Shown: positions 36,680 to 46,634, numbered from the stretch's first letter. The stretch: DNA of 64,000 nt from Caldimonas manganoxidans ATCC BAA-369 (GCF_000381125.1 NZ_KB905941.1:23246-87245); one strand, 5' to 3'. The notes: generated by a model from the letters alone, not told the origin. Program-made: numbers and translations.

Positions 36680-37399
36680 TCAGCGAACTTTCACCTGGGC
36701 GAGCTGCTGCTCGATCTGGGCCGTGTTGAGCGCCCCCGGAATGCGGGTGCCGTCTTCGAAAATCAGCGCCGGGGTGCCATTGATGCGGTGTTTGCGTGCC
36801 AGCTCGGTGGATCGCTCCACCGCTTTCCAATCACAGCCCGCCGGCGCCGGCGGCGGCGCGATGTTGCGCAGCATCAGGTCTTGCCACGCCTTGAGGCGGT
36901 CTTTGGCGCACCAAACGTCGCGCGACTTGGCCAGCGAGTCCGGCCCGATGGGCACCGGGTAGAGAAAGGTGTAGACCGTCACATCCTTGACCTGCTGCAC
37001 GTCGCGCTCGAAACGCTTGCAGTAGCCGCAATTCGGGTCGGCAAACACGGCAATCTTGCGTTTGCCATTGCCGTTCTTCATCACGATGGCGTCTTTGAGC
37101 GGCAGGCTGGCGAAGTCGATGGCGGTGAGCTTCGCCACGCGTTCTTGGGTGAGGTTGCGCTGAGCCTCCAGGTCGATCAGCTCACCGCGGATCAGGTAGT
37201 TGCCCTGGGCATCGGTGTAATAGACCTCATGGCCGACTTGCAATTCGAACAAGCCCGGCACGGGGGTGGGCAGGACCTCCAGCTTGGCATCGGCCGGCAG
37301 CCGGGTCTCGAACTTCTTGCGGATCACCGCCTCATTGGACCAGGCCGGCACGGCCAAGGGCACCAGCAACAGTGCGGCCAAGATGGAGCGCAATGACAT
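36680..37399 (-). CDS. dsbC: Thiol:disulfide interchange protein DsbC
   Basis: 239-aa periplasmic disulfide isomerase. A signal peptide (ending near VPAWS) is followed by the dimerisation domain and a thioredoxin domain with active site CGYC in FADPNCGYCKRFE, then a second Cys pair (CAKD, GCDW). Start at 37399 has AGGA eight bases upstream; the adjacent GTG at 37402 is less likely. Reduced by DsbD, which is not in the window. Confidence 0.95.
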   Translation of the reverse strand: MSLRSILAALLLVPLAVPAWSNEAVIRKKFETRLPADAKLEVLPTPVPGLFELQVGHEVYYTDAQGNYLIRGELIDLEAQRNLTQERVAKLTAIDFASLPLKDAIVMKNGNGKRKIAVFADPNCGYCKRFERDVQQVKDVTVYTFLYPVPIGPDSLAKSRDVWCAKDRLKAWQDLMLRNIAPPPAPAGCDWKAVERSTELARKHRINGTPALIFEDGTRIPGALNTAQIEQQLAQVKVR

Positions 37400-37410
37400 C
37401 ACGAATTCCT

Positions 37411-38517
37411 TCAGGCATCGAGCGCGCGGGCCGTGAGCCAGCGCTTCAGAGGCGGCAGGGCATTGACCAGACCCAAACCACGGTTACGAAGTTCCTTCAA
37501 CGGTGCCGACGATGCAGCAAACAAGTGCAGCAGACCATCGGTGAGCTGCCCCATGGCCCAGGTCGGCGCACGACGCGCACGCGCATAGCGGCGCAGCAGC
37601 CGCTCATCCCCCAGACGTCGCCACGCCTCTCGTGCAGCGAGCACTTCGGCCAGGGTCTGCACATCGGCCAGACCCAAATTGAGCCCCTGCCCAGCCAAGG
37701 GATGCACCACGTGCGCCGCATCGCCCAGCAACACCCAGCCCGGGCCACACACCCGGTCGGCCTGGGCGAACACCAGAGGCCAACCCACGCAGGGACCGTG
37801 CAGTTGGAGCCGACCGGCCACACCGCCCGTGGCTTCGTTGAGGGCCTGCTCCAGCGCCTCAGGGCGCGCCCTCAACCAGGCCTCGGCCTGCGCACGAGGT
37901 AGCGACCACACCAGGCCGTAGGAAGACTCGGGCTGCGGGCGGTCGAAGGGTAGCAAGGCCAACACATCGGGGCTGCGAAACCATTGACGGGCAACGCCCC
38001 GATGCGGCGCATCGGCCACCAGTCGGGCGGCCAGTGCGGTCTGGCCATAGTCGTGCCGCGTCCATTGCACCCCAAGCGCTGCGCGCCGCGCCGAATGGCG
38101 CCCCTCGCAAATGGCCTCGAGCTCGGCGTGCACTGGGCGATCCACCACGGTCACATGCGGCTGGAACTGCAAGGCCCGGGACAGTTCCAGTTCGAGCGCG
38201 GCCGCATCGACGATCCAAGCCAGCTCGCGCACCCCTTGTTGCCAGGCCGAGAACTCCAGTGCCGCCCCGGGCGCATCGCCCTCGATCCGCATGTCGTAGA
38301 CCGGTGTGGCAGCCGTGGAGGGAAGGTGGGGCCAGACCTTCAACCCTTCGAGCAGGGCCACCGATCTGGCGTTGAGCGCATAGGCACGCACATCGTCGGC
38401 CGACGGGCTCGGCAACGGCGCACTGAGGGCCACACGCAGCCCTTCGCGCGCCAGGGCCAAGGCGAGCGTCTTGCCGACGATGCCGTGGCCCAGGATGGAA
38501 ACGTCGTAGCGGCTCAT
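37411..38517 (-). CDS. UbiH/UbiF/VisC-family FAD monooxygenase
   Basis: 368-aa flavin monooxygenase of the ubiquinone hydroxylase family: dinucleotide-binding VSILGHGIVGKTLALALA at the N-terminus and the second FAD motif GDAAHVVHPLAGQGLNLG near residue 280. The ring position hydroxylated cannot be told from sequence alone, so no symbol is assigned. First gene of a short operon with dsbC and the M61 peptidase, 11-bp gaps. Confidence 0.9.
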   Translation of the reverse strand: MSRYDVSILGHGIVGKTLALALAREGLRVALSAPLPSPSADDVRAYALNARSVALLEGLKVWPHLPSTAATPVYDMRIEGDAPGAALEFSAWQQGVRELAWIVDAAALELELSRALQFQPHVTVVDRPVHAELEAICEGRHSARRAALGVQWTRHDYGQTALAARLVADAPHRGVARQWFRSPDVLALLPFDRPQPESSYGLVWSLPRAQAEAWLRARPEALEQALNEATGGVAGRLQLHGPCVGWPLVFAQADRVCGPGWVLLGDAAHVVHPLAGQGLNLGLADVQTLAEVLAAREAWRRLGDERLLRRYARARRAPTWAMGQLTDGLLHLFAASSAPLKELRNRGLGLVNALPPLKRWLTARALDA

Positions 38518-38735
38518 GATGGCTCATTGTAGGGGCCGGGGCTCTATGATCCGTGCCTGAAGGCTCCCATCGTCCTGCCTGAAGCCACCCACCCGGTCGG
38601 GCTCGCCCAGGGCCGTCGGCTGGGCATGGCGCCACACGCTGGAGCGATCGGCGCGGCAGCCCCCTGGGCATCGGCTGGCGCCCACTGCCCGGACGATGGG
38701 CCTGCTGCAACACAAGCACAGAGGAGTGGGTTCAA

Positions 38736-39599
38736 GTGAGCGATGTGAATTTCCGTGTAGGCGCTTTGTACGTGCATCCCATCAAGTCCTGTGCAGCCGT
38801 GCCGGTCCATGAAGCCTTGCTGATCGAGACCGGTCTGGAGTTCGACCGTGCCTGGATGGTGGTCGATGAGCATGGCCATTTCCTCAGCCAGCGCGAACTG
38901 CCACGCATGGCGCTGATCCGCCCCACACTGCGTGCGGCCGACATGGTGCTGCGCGCGCCGGGCATGCTGACCTTGCACATTGCCTACGACACCGTGGAAA
39001 GCCCCACCCGGGTGACGGTGTGGAACGACGCCGTGCCCGCCTATGACATGGGCGACCTGGCGGCCCAATGGTTCAGCGACTTCCTGGGCCGGCGCGTGCG
39101 CCTGGTGCGCTTCGACCCGGAACACAAGCGCCTGTCCAGCCTGGAGTGGACCGGCGGCCTGGAAGCCGAAAACCAGTTCACCGACGGCTTCCCGCTGTTG
39201 GTGCTGACCCGCGCGGCGCTGGACGAACTCAACACCCGCCTGGCCGCGCAGGGGCTGCCGGCGGCCAGCCCGGAGCGCTTCCGTCCCAACCTCGTGCTCG
39301 ATGCCGTGGACGAGACCCTGACGGCCCATGCCGAAGACCATCTGCAAGAGCTGCAGATCGACACGGATGATGGTCCGGTGCGCCTGAAGCTCGTGAAACC
39401 CTGCGTGCGCTGCTCCATCCCGGATGTGGACCCGGTCACGGCCGACACCGGCCACGCCATCGGCGACGCCTTGGCCGGCTACCGCGCCGACCCCCGCATG
39501 GACGGCGGACTGACTTTCGGCATGAATGCCATCGTGCTGGAAGGGGTGGAGCGGCTGCTGCGCGTCGGACAATTGGGCACGGGTCGCTGGGCCTTTTGA
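38736..39599 (+). CDS. MOSC domain protein (YcbX/mARC-like)
   Basis: 287 aa: MOSC N-terminal beta-barrel (YVHPIKSCAAVPV, LEFDRAWMVVDEHG) and a C-terminal MOSC domain with the molybdenum-cofactor Cys in KPCVRCSIPDVDP. YcbX-type proteins reduce N-hydroxylated compounds using Moco; no ferredoxin domain is fused here. The start is GTG at 38736 with GAGGAG at 38721-38726. Convergent with metR. Confidence 0.88.
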   Translation: MSDVNFRVGALYVHPIKSCAAVPVHEALLIETGLEFDRAWMVVDEHGHFLSQRELPRMALIRPTLRAADMVLRAPGMLTLHIAYDTVESPTRVTVWNDAVPAYDMGDLAAQWFSDFLGRRVRLVRFDPEHKRLSSLEWTGGLEAENQFTDGFPLLVLTRAALDELNTRLAAQGLPAASPERFRPNLVLDAVDETLTAHAEDHLQELQIDTDDGPVRLKLVKPCVRCSIPDVDPVTADTGHAIGDALAGYRADPRMDGGLTFGMNAIVLEGVERLLRVGQLGTGRWAF

Positions 39600-39644
39600 G
39601 AACGACCTTACCCTGAGACCGACCTTGCCCGCCGCTGCGGCAGC

Positions 39645-40532
39645 TCACACCTCGGCGGCGCGGCACTGACGCAAAAAATCCGCCACGTAGTCCACGCCCC
39701 GATCGAGGCGCCGCACGCCCAGGTGGATCTGCTTGAACACCCCCTGCTGCCCCAGCCGCAGCCAGGCCAGCGGCAGGCGCTGGGCATACTCTTGCACCAA
39801 CCATGCCGGCATGGCCGTCACGGCCCGGCCGGCGGCCACCATCTGCAGCAAAACTTCCGTGTTCTCCACCGTCTTGTGCCGCAAAGGCAACACCCCCGCC
39901 GGTGTGAGAAACCGGGTGTAGACATCCAAACGATCGGGGCTCACCGGGTAGGTGAGCAAGGTTTCGCCAGCCAAGTCTTCCGGTTGCGCCCACGACTGTG
40001 CCGCCAGGCGGTGAGCCGCGCTGACCACCAGCACCTGCTCGTAATCGAAGACCGGCTCGAAATGCACCTGGGCGTGCAGCAAGGGGTCTGGCGTGACAAG
40101 CACATCGATGTCGTGGGCCAGCAGCGCGCCCATGCCACCGAACTGGAACCGCTGGCGCACATCCACATCCACGTCCGGCCAGCGCGCCAAGTACGGGCCC
40201 AGATGCCGGTGCAGCCATAGAAAGCAGGGGTGACATTCCATGCCGATGCGCAAGGTGCCGCGCTCGCCCCGCGCATACTGCTGCAAGCGCTCCTCGGCCA
40301 ATTCCAGTTGCGGCAGCACCCGCTGCGCCACCGCCAGCAGCGCCTGACCTGCCTGGGTCAACACCAGCCGCTTGCCTTCGCGGCGCCACACCGGCGTGCC
40401 CACTCGCTGCTCGAGCTTGCGCATGGTGTGGCTGAGGGCCGATTGGGTCAGGCACAAGCGTTGCGCGGCCGCGGTCAAAGAACCCTGACGCTCCACTTCG
40501 CGCACGATCGCCAGGTGGATGCGCTCGATCAT
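39645..40532 (-). CDS. metR: MetR, LysR-type activator of methionine genes
   Basis: 295-aa LysR regulator: N-terminal HTH (QGSLTAAAQRLCLTQSALSHTM) and a co-inducer domain. Identified as MetR from divergent pairing with metE and the good match to the family (ECHPCFLWLHRHLGPYLA). MetR responds to homocysteine. A TGAA-N5-TTCA box overlaps its own start codon, suggesting autoregulation. Confidence 0.93.
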   Translation of the reverse strand: MIERIHLAIVREVERQGSLTAAAQRLCLTQSALSHTMRKLEQRVGTPVWRREGKRLVLTQAGQALLAVAQRVLPQLELAEERLQQYARGERGTLRIGMECHPCFLWLHRHLGPYLARWPDVDVDVRQRFQFGGMGALLAHDIDVLVTPDPLLHAQVHFEPVFDYEQVLVVSAAHRLAAQSWAQPEDLAGETLLTYPVSPDRLDVYTRFLTPAGVLPLRHKTVENTEVLLQMVAAGRAVTAMPAWLVQEYAQRLPLAWLRLGQQGVFKQIHLGVRRLDRGVDYVADFLRQCRAAEV

Positions 40533-40544
40533 GAACTGGATTCA
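40532..40544. promoter_or_regulatory. MetR box (TGAA-N5-TTCA)
   Basis: TGAACTGGATTCA is an exact match to the MetR consensus TGAA-N5-TTCA. It touches the metR ATG (40530-40532) and lies 87 bp ahead of the metE ATG, right upstream of a candidate metE promoter. Confidence 0.75.
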
Positions 40545-40572
40545 TTGATTTTTGATGAAAGATCATTTTACT
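40545..40572 (+). promoter_or_regulatory. Candidate metE promoter
   Basis: TTGATT (40545-40550) and TTTACT (40567-40572) are 16 bp apart, directly abutting the MetR box, as expected for a LysR-activated promoter with a weak core. Confidence 0.35.
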
Positions 40573-40630
40573 TCATGGCGCATTGGGGCCAGCATCCCAG
40601 CCTCACCAAGGCTTCATCTCTGCGGACTCC

Positions 40631-42925
40631 ATGCCAACGATCACCACACACAACCTGGGCTTTGCCCGCATCGGCGCACACCGTGAACTGAAGTTCGCGC
40701 TCGAATCCCACTGGCGCGGCCAGACCCCGATCGACGCGGTGCTGGACACCGCTGCGCAGCTGCGCGCTCGACACTGGGGCTTGCAATCGGGGCTCGATTG
40801 GGTGCCGGTGGGCGACTTTTCCCTGTACGACCACGTGCTGGACACCAGCGCTGCCTTGGGCTGTTTGCCCGAGCGTGCCCGTGCGGCATCGCTGGATCGC
40901 TGGTCGGTGTACTTCCGGGCCGCGCGCGGCCGGGCTCATGCGCGGTGCCCAGCCGCGCCCGTGGCCGCGGCCGAAATGACCAAGTGGTTCGACACCAATT
41001 ACCACTATCTGGTGCCCGAGTTCGACGCGCACACCCGCTTCGAGCTGGACGATCACTGGCTGCAAACCCAATGGACGCAGGCCCGGTCTTTGGGCGTGCG
41101 AGGCAAGCCCGTGCTGCTGGGGCCGGTGAGCTTCCTGCGCCTGGGCAAGGCCCGCGACGGCTCGGACCGCCTGAAGCTGCTGGACGCCCTGTTGCCGGTG
41201 TATGCCCAATGGCTCGAACGCCTGCACCGCGATGGCGCCACCTGGGTGCAGATCGACGAGCCGGTGCTGGTCGAAGAGCTGGACGCGTCGTGGCGGCATG
41301 CCTTCAACCTGGCCTATCACACGCTCAAGGCCGTCCCGGTCAAGCTGCTGCTGACCACCTATTTCGGCCCCTTGGGCGAGAACCTATACCTGGCGGCGAA
41401 TCTGCCGGTGGCCGGCTTGCATCTCGATGCGGTGCGGGCGCGCGCGGAAGTGAGCGCCGCGCTCAACCTCTTGCCGCCCACCAAGGTGCTGTCCTTGGGC
41501 GTGATCGACGGCCGCAACGTCTGGAAAACCGACTTGGACGCCACCTTGGATTGGCTGGAGCCGTTGGCCGCACGGCTGGAGGAGCGGCTGTGGTTGGCGC
41601 CCTCGTGTTCTTTGCTGCACGTGCCGGTGGACCTGGACCTGGAACGACGCCTACCGCATCCGTTGCGCGACTGGCTCGCGTTCGGTGTGCAAAAACTCGA
41701 CGAACTGCGCTGTCTGGCCCAAGCGCTCACCCAGGGCAAAGACAGCGTGGCCCAACGGCTGGAGGAGCAACGACAGGCCGTGCAGTCACGGCGCGACAGC
41801 CCCAGCGTGCATCGGCCTGCCGTGCAAGCGGCCTTGGCGGCATGGGACGATGCGCTCGGACGCCGGCGCAGCCCCTACGCCCAGCGCATCGCCGTGCAAC
41901 AGCAACGCCTGCAACTGCCCGCCTGGCCGACCACCACGATCGGCTCGTTTCCGCAGACGGCAGACATTCGCCTGCAGCGCAAGCGCCTGCGCGATGGCCT
42001 GATCGACCCCGCCGCCTACGAACAGGCCATGCGGAAAGAAATCGCCCATTGCATCCGCGTGCAAGAGGAACTGGGGCTGGATGTGCTGGTGCACGGCGAG
42101 GCCGAGCGCAGCGACATGGTGGAATATTTCGCCGAGCAACTCGATGGCTTCGCACTGACCGAGCATGGCTGGGTGCAGTCCTACGGTTCGCGCTGCGTCA
42201 AGCCACCGCTGCTGTATGGCGATGTGCAGCGGCCCGCACCGATGACCGTGCGCTGGGCCACCTACGCGCAGTCGCTGAGCACCAAGCCGGTCAAAGGCAT
42301 GCTCACCGGCCCGGTGACGCTGCTGAACTGGTCCTTCGTGCGTGACGATCAAGCGCGCGAGACGACATGCCGCCAGTTGGCACTGGCCTTGCGCCAGGAG
42401 GTGCTCGACCTGGAAGCCGCCGGCGTGGCCATCATCCAAATCGACGAGCCGGCCTTGCGGGAAGGGCTGCCACTGCGCCAAGCCGACCAAGCCCATTACT
42501 TGCGCTGGGCCTGCGCCTGCTTTCGCATGGCGGCCAACGGGGTGGGCGACGCCACGCAGATCCATACCCACATGTGCTACAGCGAGTTCAACGACATCAT
42601 CGAGCACATCGCCGAGCTCGACGCCGACGTCATCACGATCGAGACGGCCCGCTCGGCCATGGAGTTGCTCGACGCCTTCGAACGCCACCATTACCCCAAT
42701 GGCGTGGGGCCGGGGGTGTATGACATCCACAGCCCCAACCTCCCATCCGTGCAGCAGATGATCGATTTGCTGCGCCGTGCCGCGCAGCACTTGTCACCGC
42801 AGCAGCTGTGGGTCAATCCGGATTGCGGGCTGAAGACGCGGCAGTGGGACGAAGTCGTACCCGCGTTGCGCCACATGGTGCAAGCCGCCCGTTGGCTGCG
42901 GGAGCACACCACCGAGGCCACTTGA
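40631..42925 (+). CDS. metE: Cobalamin-independent methionine synthase
   Basis: 764-aa enzyme transferring the methyl group of 5-methyltetrahydropteroyl-triglutamate to homocysteine. It has two barrel domains; zinc ligands are seen in [10 protein letters not shown] (His, Cys), the Glu region [12 protein letters not shown] and NPDCGLKTR (Cys near residue 731). N-terminal [15 protein letters not shown] is the family start at 40631. MetE is normally turned off by B12, and a cobalamin riboswitch is present, but after the gene rather than before it. Confidence 0.97.
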   Translation: MPTITTHNLGFARIGAHRELKFALESHWRGQTPIDAVLDTAAQLRARHWGLQSGLDWVPVGDFSLYDHVLDTSAALGCLPERARAASLDRWSVYFRAARGRAHARCPAAPVAAAEMTKWFDTNYHYLVPEFDAHTRFELDDHWLQTQWTQARSLGVRGKPVLLGPVSFLRLGKARDGSDRLKLLDALLPVYAQWLERLHRDGATWVQIDEPVLVEELDASWRHAFNLAYHTLKAVPVKLLLTTYFGPLGENLYLAANLPVAGLHLDAVRARAEVSAALNLLPPTKVLSLGVIDGRNVWKTDLDATLDWLEPLAARLEERLWLAPSCSLLHVPVDLDLERRLPHPLRDWLAFGVQKLDELRCLAQALTQGKDSVAQRLEEQRQAVQSRRDSPSVHRPAVQAALAAWDDALGRRRSPYAQRIAVQQQRLQLPAWPTTTIGSFPQTADIRLQRKRLRDGLIDPAAYEQAMRKEIAHCIRVQEELGLDVLVHGEAERSDMVEYFAEQLDGFALTEHGWVQSYGSRCVKPPLLYGDVQRPAPMTVRWATYAQSLSTKPVKGMLTGPVTLLNWSFVRDDQARETTCRQLALALRQEVLDLEAAGVAIIQIDEPALREGLPLRQADQAHYLRWACACFRMAANGVGDATQIHTHMCYSEFNDIIEHIAELDADVITIETARSAMELLDAFERHHYPNGVGPGVYDIHSPNLPSVQQMIDLLRRAAQHLSPQQLWVNPDCGLKTRQWDEVVPALRHMVQAARWLREHTTEAT

Positions 42926-42929
42926 GGTA

Positions 42930-43125
42930 AAGTGTTTTCTGCTTCGCGGTGTCTTGCCCCAAGGCAAGAATGAAAAGGGAACGACAGAAGGGTCGCGCAA
43001 GCGACCTATGCTGTGGCTGCCCCCGCAACTGTGATCGGCGAGTTCGCGGTCCATCGAGTCACTGGCCTTGCGCTGGGAAGACCGACCCGAACCATGACCC
43101 GAGAGCCAGGAGACCTGCCGCGAAG
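42930..43125 (+). ncRNA. Cobalamin (B12) riboswitch
   Basis: All core blocks of the AdoCbl-type aptamer occur in order on the plus strand: AAAAGGGAAC near 42971-42980, GGCTGCCCCCGCAACTGTGA near 43015-43034, CACTGG...GGGAAGACCG near 43060-43084, and the B12 box GAGCCAGGAGACCTGCC at 43103-43119. The aptamer begins a few bases after the metE stop and ends about 160 bp before the thioesterase ATG. I see no strong terminator after it; a small RBS-sequestering hairpin near 43257-43271 is a candidate expression platform. Confidence 0.92.
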
Positions 43126-43282
43126 TCATGTGTCAGTGAGCAGGGCGGGGTGTCCCTGGTCTGGGCGCGCACCACTGTCCCACGGATCGCTGGCGGCCTC
43201 GAGCAGGCTGCCATGCGCGACCGGGGGGCGGCGGCATCCCGGTTCGACGACCCTCGTCCTTGCATGCAGGAGTCGTTCGTCC

Positions 43283-44055
43283 ATGCCCGTCGCTTCTTCG
43301 TCCACCGTTCCCGCCGCCGTCGTACTGCCCACGCTGCGCACCGTCGATATGGTCTGGCCCGACCAGTCCAATCACCATGGCACCTTGTTTGGTGGCGCCG
43401 CCGTGGCCATGCTGGACCGTCTGGCCTACATCGTGGGCACCCGCGCCTTGGCCGCCCCGGCCGTCACCGCCAGCATCACCGAGCTGGCCTTTGCCCATCC
43501 TGCCCCGGCCGGGCAGTTGGTCGAAGCCCATGCGCGCGTGACCGACGTGGGCGAGCGCTCGGCCTGGATCGAAGCCGAGTTGATCAGCGAAGACCTGCTC
43601 AGCGGACAGCGCACCCACTGTGTCAGCGGCCGCTTCGTGATGGTGCGCCCCGCATCATCGCCACCGGCCGCGGCCCGTACGCCGGCCCATGAGACCCGCG
43701 CCGACGTGCCAGCCCAGGCCTGCACGGTGGCCGACATCGTCTTTCCCGGACATGTGAATCACCGCGGCATCTTGCATGGCGGCCCGGCCATGGCCTGGAT
43801 GAGCAAGGCCGGCTTCGTGGCCGCCACGCGCCACAGCCGCCGCAGCGTGGTCATGGCCGGATGTGAGCGCGTGGACTTCGATGCTTCGATGCGCCCGCGC
43901 ACGTGGGCGACATCGTCGAAGCCCACGCCTGGGTGCAACGCACCGGACGACGCTCCATCCAGGTGCAAGCGCAATTGTGGGTCGAATCGGCCCCCAGCGG
44001 GCAGCCGCAACGCTGCGCCACGGCAACGATGACTTATGTGGCCCTCGACCCTTGA
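43283..44055 (+). pseudogene. Double hot-dog acyl-CoA thioesterase, frameshifted
   Basis: Two hot-dog thioesterase domains in tandem: NHHGTLFGGAAVAMLDRL in the first and NHRGILHGGPAMAWMSKA in the second, a layout typical of acyl-CoA thioesterases. The reading frame breaks at 43877-43892, where TTCGATGC is repeated exactly twice in tandem. Removing one copy restores a normal C-terminus (VDFDAPAHVGDIVEAHAW ... TYVALDP) ending at 44055; as it stands translation continues out of frame to 44032. Start at 43283 has AGGAG at 43268-43272. The product would lack most of its second domain, unless the duplication is a sequencing or slippage artefact. Confidence 0.85.
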
Positions 44056-44545
44056 GTTGCAGCGCTTGCAGCCGGCACATGCCCACGCCCTGCAAGTGCT
44101 GATGCTGTCGCTGTCGCGCGCCGACCGGCATGCGCGGTTTGGCCATGCGCTGGACGACGCGGCCCTGTGCGCTTGGGTGGAGGCTCTGGACTGGCAGACC
44201 CAACGCGCCTGGGGTCTGTGGGCCGCGCCCGACGTGGGGCTGGTGGCGGCCTTGCACCTGTTCGACATGGACCAGGCACGCAGCCACGAGTTGGCCGTGG
44301 TGGTGCATCCGCGGCTGCGGCGTCGCGGACTGGCCCGCTTGCTGCTGCAAGCGGCCTTGGCCCAGGCGCCGGAAGTCAGCCGCTTGTGGTGCGCGCATGC
44401 CCACCCCTTCATTCGCGCCGAATGCGCCCATCATGGGTGGTCGCTGCGCCACGCCGGCCCGCAAGGCGGCTTCGAGATCGGCCTGCGGCCTGACTCGACC
44501 GCACAGGTGCCGCCGCTGGCAAGCCCGGTAAAATGCAGGGTTTGA
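44036..44545 (+). CDS. GNAT family N-acetyltransferase
   Basis: 169-aa acetyltransferase with acetyl-CoA loop motif A in ELAVVVHPRLRRRGLARLLL. Substrate unknown. Its start overlaps the restored end of the thioesterase gene by 20 bp, suggesting the two were cotranscribed and coupled before the frameshift. Confidence 0.85.
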   Translation: MWPSTLELQRLQPAHAHALQVLMLSLSRADRHARFGHALDDAALCAWVEALDWQTQRAWGLWAAPDVGLVAALHLFDMDQARSHELAVVVHPRLRRRGLARLLLQAALAQAPEVSRLWCAHAHPFIRAECAHHGWSLRHAGPQGGFEIGLRPDSTAQVPPLASPVKCRV

Positions 44546-44566
44546 CTTCGCACGGCCCCAGACACC

Positions 44567-45661
44567 ATGAGCCTCCGCTGCGGCATCGTGGGGCTGCCCA
44601 ATGTGGGCAAGTCCACACTCTTCAATGCCTTGACCAAGGCCGGCATCGCTGCCGAAAACTATCCCTTCTGTACCATCGAGCCCAATGTCGGCGTCGTGGA
44701 ACTGCCCGACCCGCGCCTGCACAAGCTGGCCGAGATCGTCAAGCCCGAACGGGTGGTGCCGGCCCTCGTCGAATTCGTGGACATCGCCGGTTTGGTGGCC
44801 GGGGCCTCCAAGGGGGAAGGCCTGGGCAATCAGTTCCTCAGCCACATCCGTGAGACGGACGCCATCGTCAACGTGGTGCGCTGCTTCGAGGACGACAACA
44901 TCATCCACGTGGCCGGCCGCGTGGACCCGATCGCCGACATCGAGGTGATTCAAACCGAGCTGTGCCTGGCCGACTTGGCCACGGTGGAAAAGAGCCTGCA
45001 GCGCTACACCAAGGTGGCTCGGGCCGGCGGCGACAAGGAAGCCCAGCGCCTGGTGGACGTGCTCAACCAATGCCAGGCCGCACTCAATGAAGGCCGACCG
45101 GTGCGCAGCATCGACTTCAGCAAAGAAGAGCGCGCCGTGCTCAAGCCGCTGTGCCTGATCACGGCCAAGCCGGCGATGTTCGTCGGCAACGTGGCCGAGG
45201 ACGGCTTCGAGCACAACCCTCTGCTAGACCGCCTGAAGAACTACGCCGCCCAGCAAAACGCGCCGGTGGTGGCCATCTGTGCCAAAACCGAAGCCGAGCT
45301 GGCCGACATGAGCGACGAGGACCGACTGATGTTCTTGCAGGCCATGGGCCAGGACGAACCTGGGCTGAACCGTCTGATCCGCGCCGCCTTCAAGTTGCTG
45401 GGCTTGCAAACCTATTTCACCGCTGGCGAGAAAGAGGTGCGCGCCTGGACCGTGCCCATCGGCGCCACGGCGCCGCAGGCCGCCGGGGTCATCCATTCCG
45501 ACTTCGAGCGCGGCTTCATCCGCGCCCAGACGATCGCCTACGAGGACTTCATCGCCTACGGCGGCGAGCAAGGCGCCAAAGACGCTGGCAAGATGCGTGC
45601 CGAAGGCAAGGACTACATCGTCAAGGATGGGGACGTGATGCACTTCCTGTTCAACGTCTGA
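44567..45661 (+). CDS. ychF: Ribosome-binding ATPase YchF
   Basis: 364-aa Obg-family P-loop protein that prefers ATP: G1 [15 protein letters not shown]3-like [17 protein letters not shown], a coiled-coil insert, and a C-terminal TGS domain ([27 protein letters not shown]). Associates with ribosomes and the oxidative stress response. Followed by a strong terminator. Confidence 0.97.
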   Translation: MSLRCGIVGLPNVGKSTLFNALTKAGIAAENYPFCTIEPNVGVVELPDPRLHKLAEIVKPERVVPALVEFVDIAGLVAGASKGEGLGNQFLSHIRETDAIVNVVRCFEDDNIIHVAGRVDPIADIEVIQTELCLADLATVEKSLQRYTKVARAGGDKEAQRLVDVLNQCQAALNEGRPVRSIDFSKEERAVLKPLCLITAKPAMFVGNVAEDGFEHNPLLDRLKNYAAQQNAPVVAICAKTEAELADMSDEDRLMFLQAMGQDEPGLNRLIRAAFKLLGLQTYFTAGEKEVRAWTVPIGATAPQAAGVIHSDFERGFIRAQTIAYEDFIAYGGEQGAKDAGKMRAEGKDYIVKDGDVMHFLFNV

Positions 45662-45692
45662 ATCCCACGCCTTCTTTTTCTTTGCTTCCAGG

Positions 45693-45725
45693 CGAGGCGC
45701 CCCGTGCAGGCGCCTCGTTCGTTTT
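45693..45725 (+). terminator. Intrinsic terminator after ychF
   Basis: A 9-bp GC stem (CGAGGCGCC, 45693-45701, with GGCGCCTCG, 45709-45717) with a 7-base loop is followed by TTCGTTTT. It ends only 18 bp before the next gene's ATG. Confidence 0.8.
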
Positions 45726-45742
45726 CAGCCGAGGTCACCGCC

Positions 45743-46627
45743 ATGACATCTGTCCTGTCCACCTTGCTGTCGCCCATCGTGGCCGGCTGCTGGCGCATGG
45801 CACAGTGGGGCTGGACACCCCAAGAACGCCTGCGCTGGATCGAGCAATGCCTGGAGCTGGGCGTCAGCAGCTTCGACCATGCCGACATCTATGGCAGCTA
45901 CACGGTCGAAGCCTTGTTCGGCGAGGCCCTGGCGCTGGCCCCGCCGCTGCGCTCGCGCCTGCAACTGGTGAGCAAGTGCGGCATCCAGCTCGTCTCGCCG
46001 CAGCGCCCGCAACACCGCGTGAAGGCCTATGACAGCTCGCGCGGTCACATCGTGGCCAGCGTGGAGCATTCGCTGAAGGCACTGCGTACCGACTACCTGG
46101 ACCTGCTGTTGCTGCACCGTCCCGATCCGCTGCTGGATGCCGACGAAGTGGCCGAGGCGTTCGAGGCGCTGCGCGCGGCAGGCAAGGTGAGGCACTTCGG
46201 CGTCTCGAACTACTCGCCAGCGCAGTTCGAATTGCTGGCCAGCCGCACGACCTTGGTGACCAACCAAGTCGAATGTTCCTTGCTCCACTTGGCCCCGCTG
46301 CACGATGGCAGCTTCGACCACATGCAACGGCTGCGGCTGTCGCCCATGGTGTGGTCGCCACTGGCCGGCGGCCGGCTGTTCACCGGCGACGGCCCGACCG
46401 AGCAGCGCGTGCGCGCCGCCCTGGAGGGCGTGGCGCGTGAACACGGCTGCAGTGCAGCCACCGTGGCACACGCCTGGCTGCTGCGCCTGCCCTGCCGACC
46501 GCACCCCATCGTGGGATCGCGCCGCATCGAGGCCATGCGCGAGGCCGTGGCGGCGCTGTCGCTGCGGCTGGAGGCGCCGACCTGGCATGCGCTGTGGTCG
46601 GCCAGCACCGGCCATCCAGTGCCCTGA
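45743..46627 (+). CDS. Aldo/keto reductase (YdhF-like)
   Basis: 294-aa NADPH-dependent oxidoreductase barrel. Catalytic Asp/Tyr in FDHADIYGSYTVE, Lys in LVSKCGIQ, and the active-site His in LLLLHRPDPLLD; C-terminal NADPH segment in HPIVGSRRIEAM. Start has GAGG eight bases upstream. It immediately follows the ychF terminator, leaving no room for its own promoter. Confidence 0.92.
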   Translation: MTSVLSTLLSPIVAGCWRMAQWGWTPQERLRWIEQCLELGVSSFDHADIYGSYTVEALFGEALALAPPLRSRLQLVSKCGIQLVSPQRPQHRVKAYDSSRGHIVASVEHSLKALRTDYLDLLLLHRPDPLLDADEVAEAFEALRAAGKVRHFGVSNYSPAQFELLASRTTLVTNQVECSLLHLAPLHDGSFDHMQRLRLSPMVWSPLAGGRLFTGDGPTEQRVRAALEGVAREHGCSAATVAHAWLLRLPCRPHPIVGSRRIEAMREAVAALSLRLEAPTWHALWSASTGHPVP

Positions 46628-46634
46628 GGGCTGC

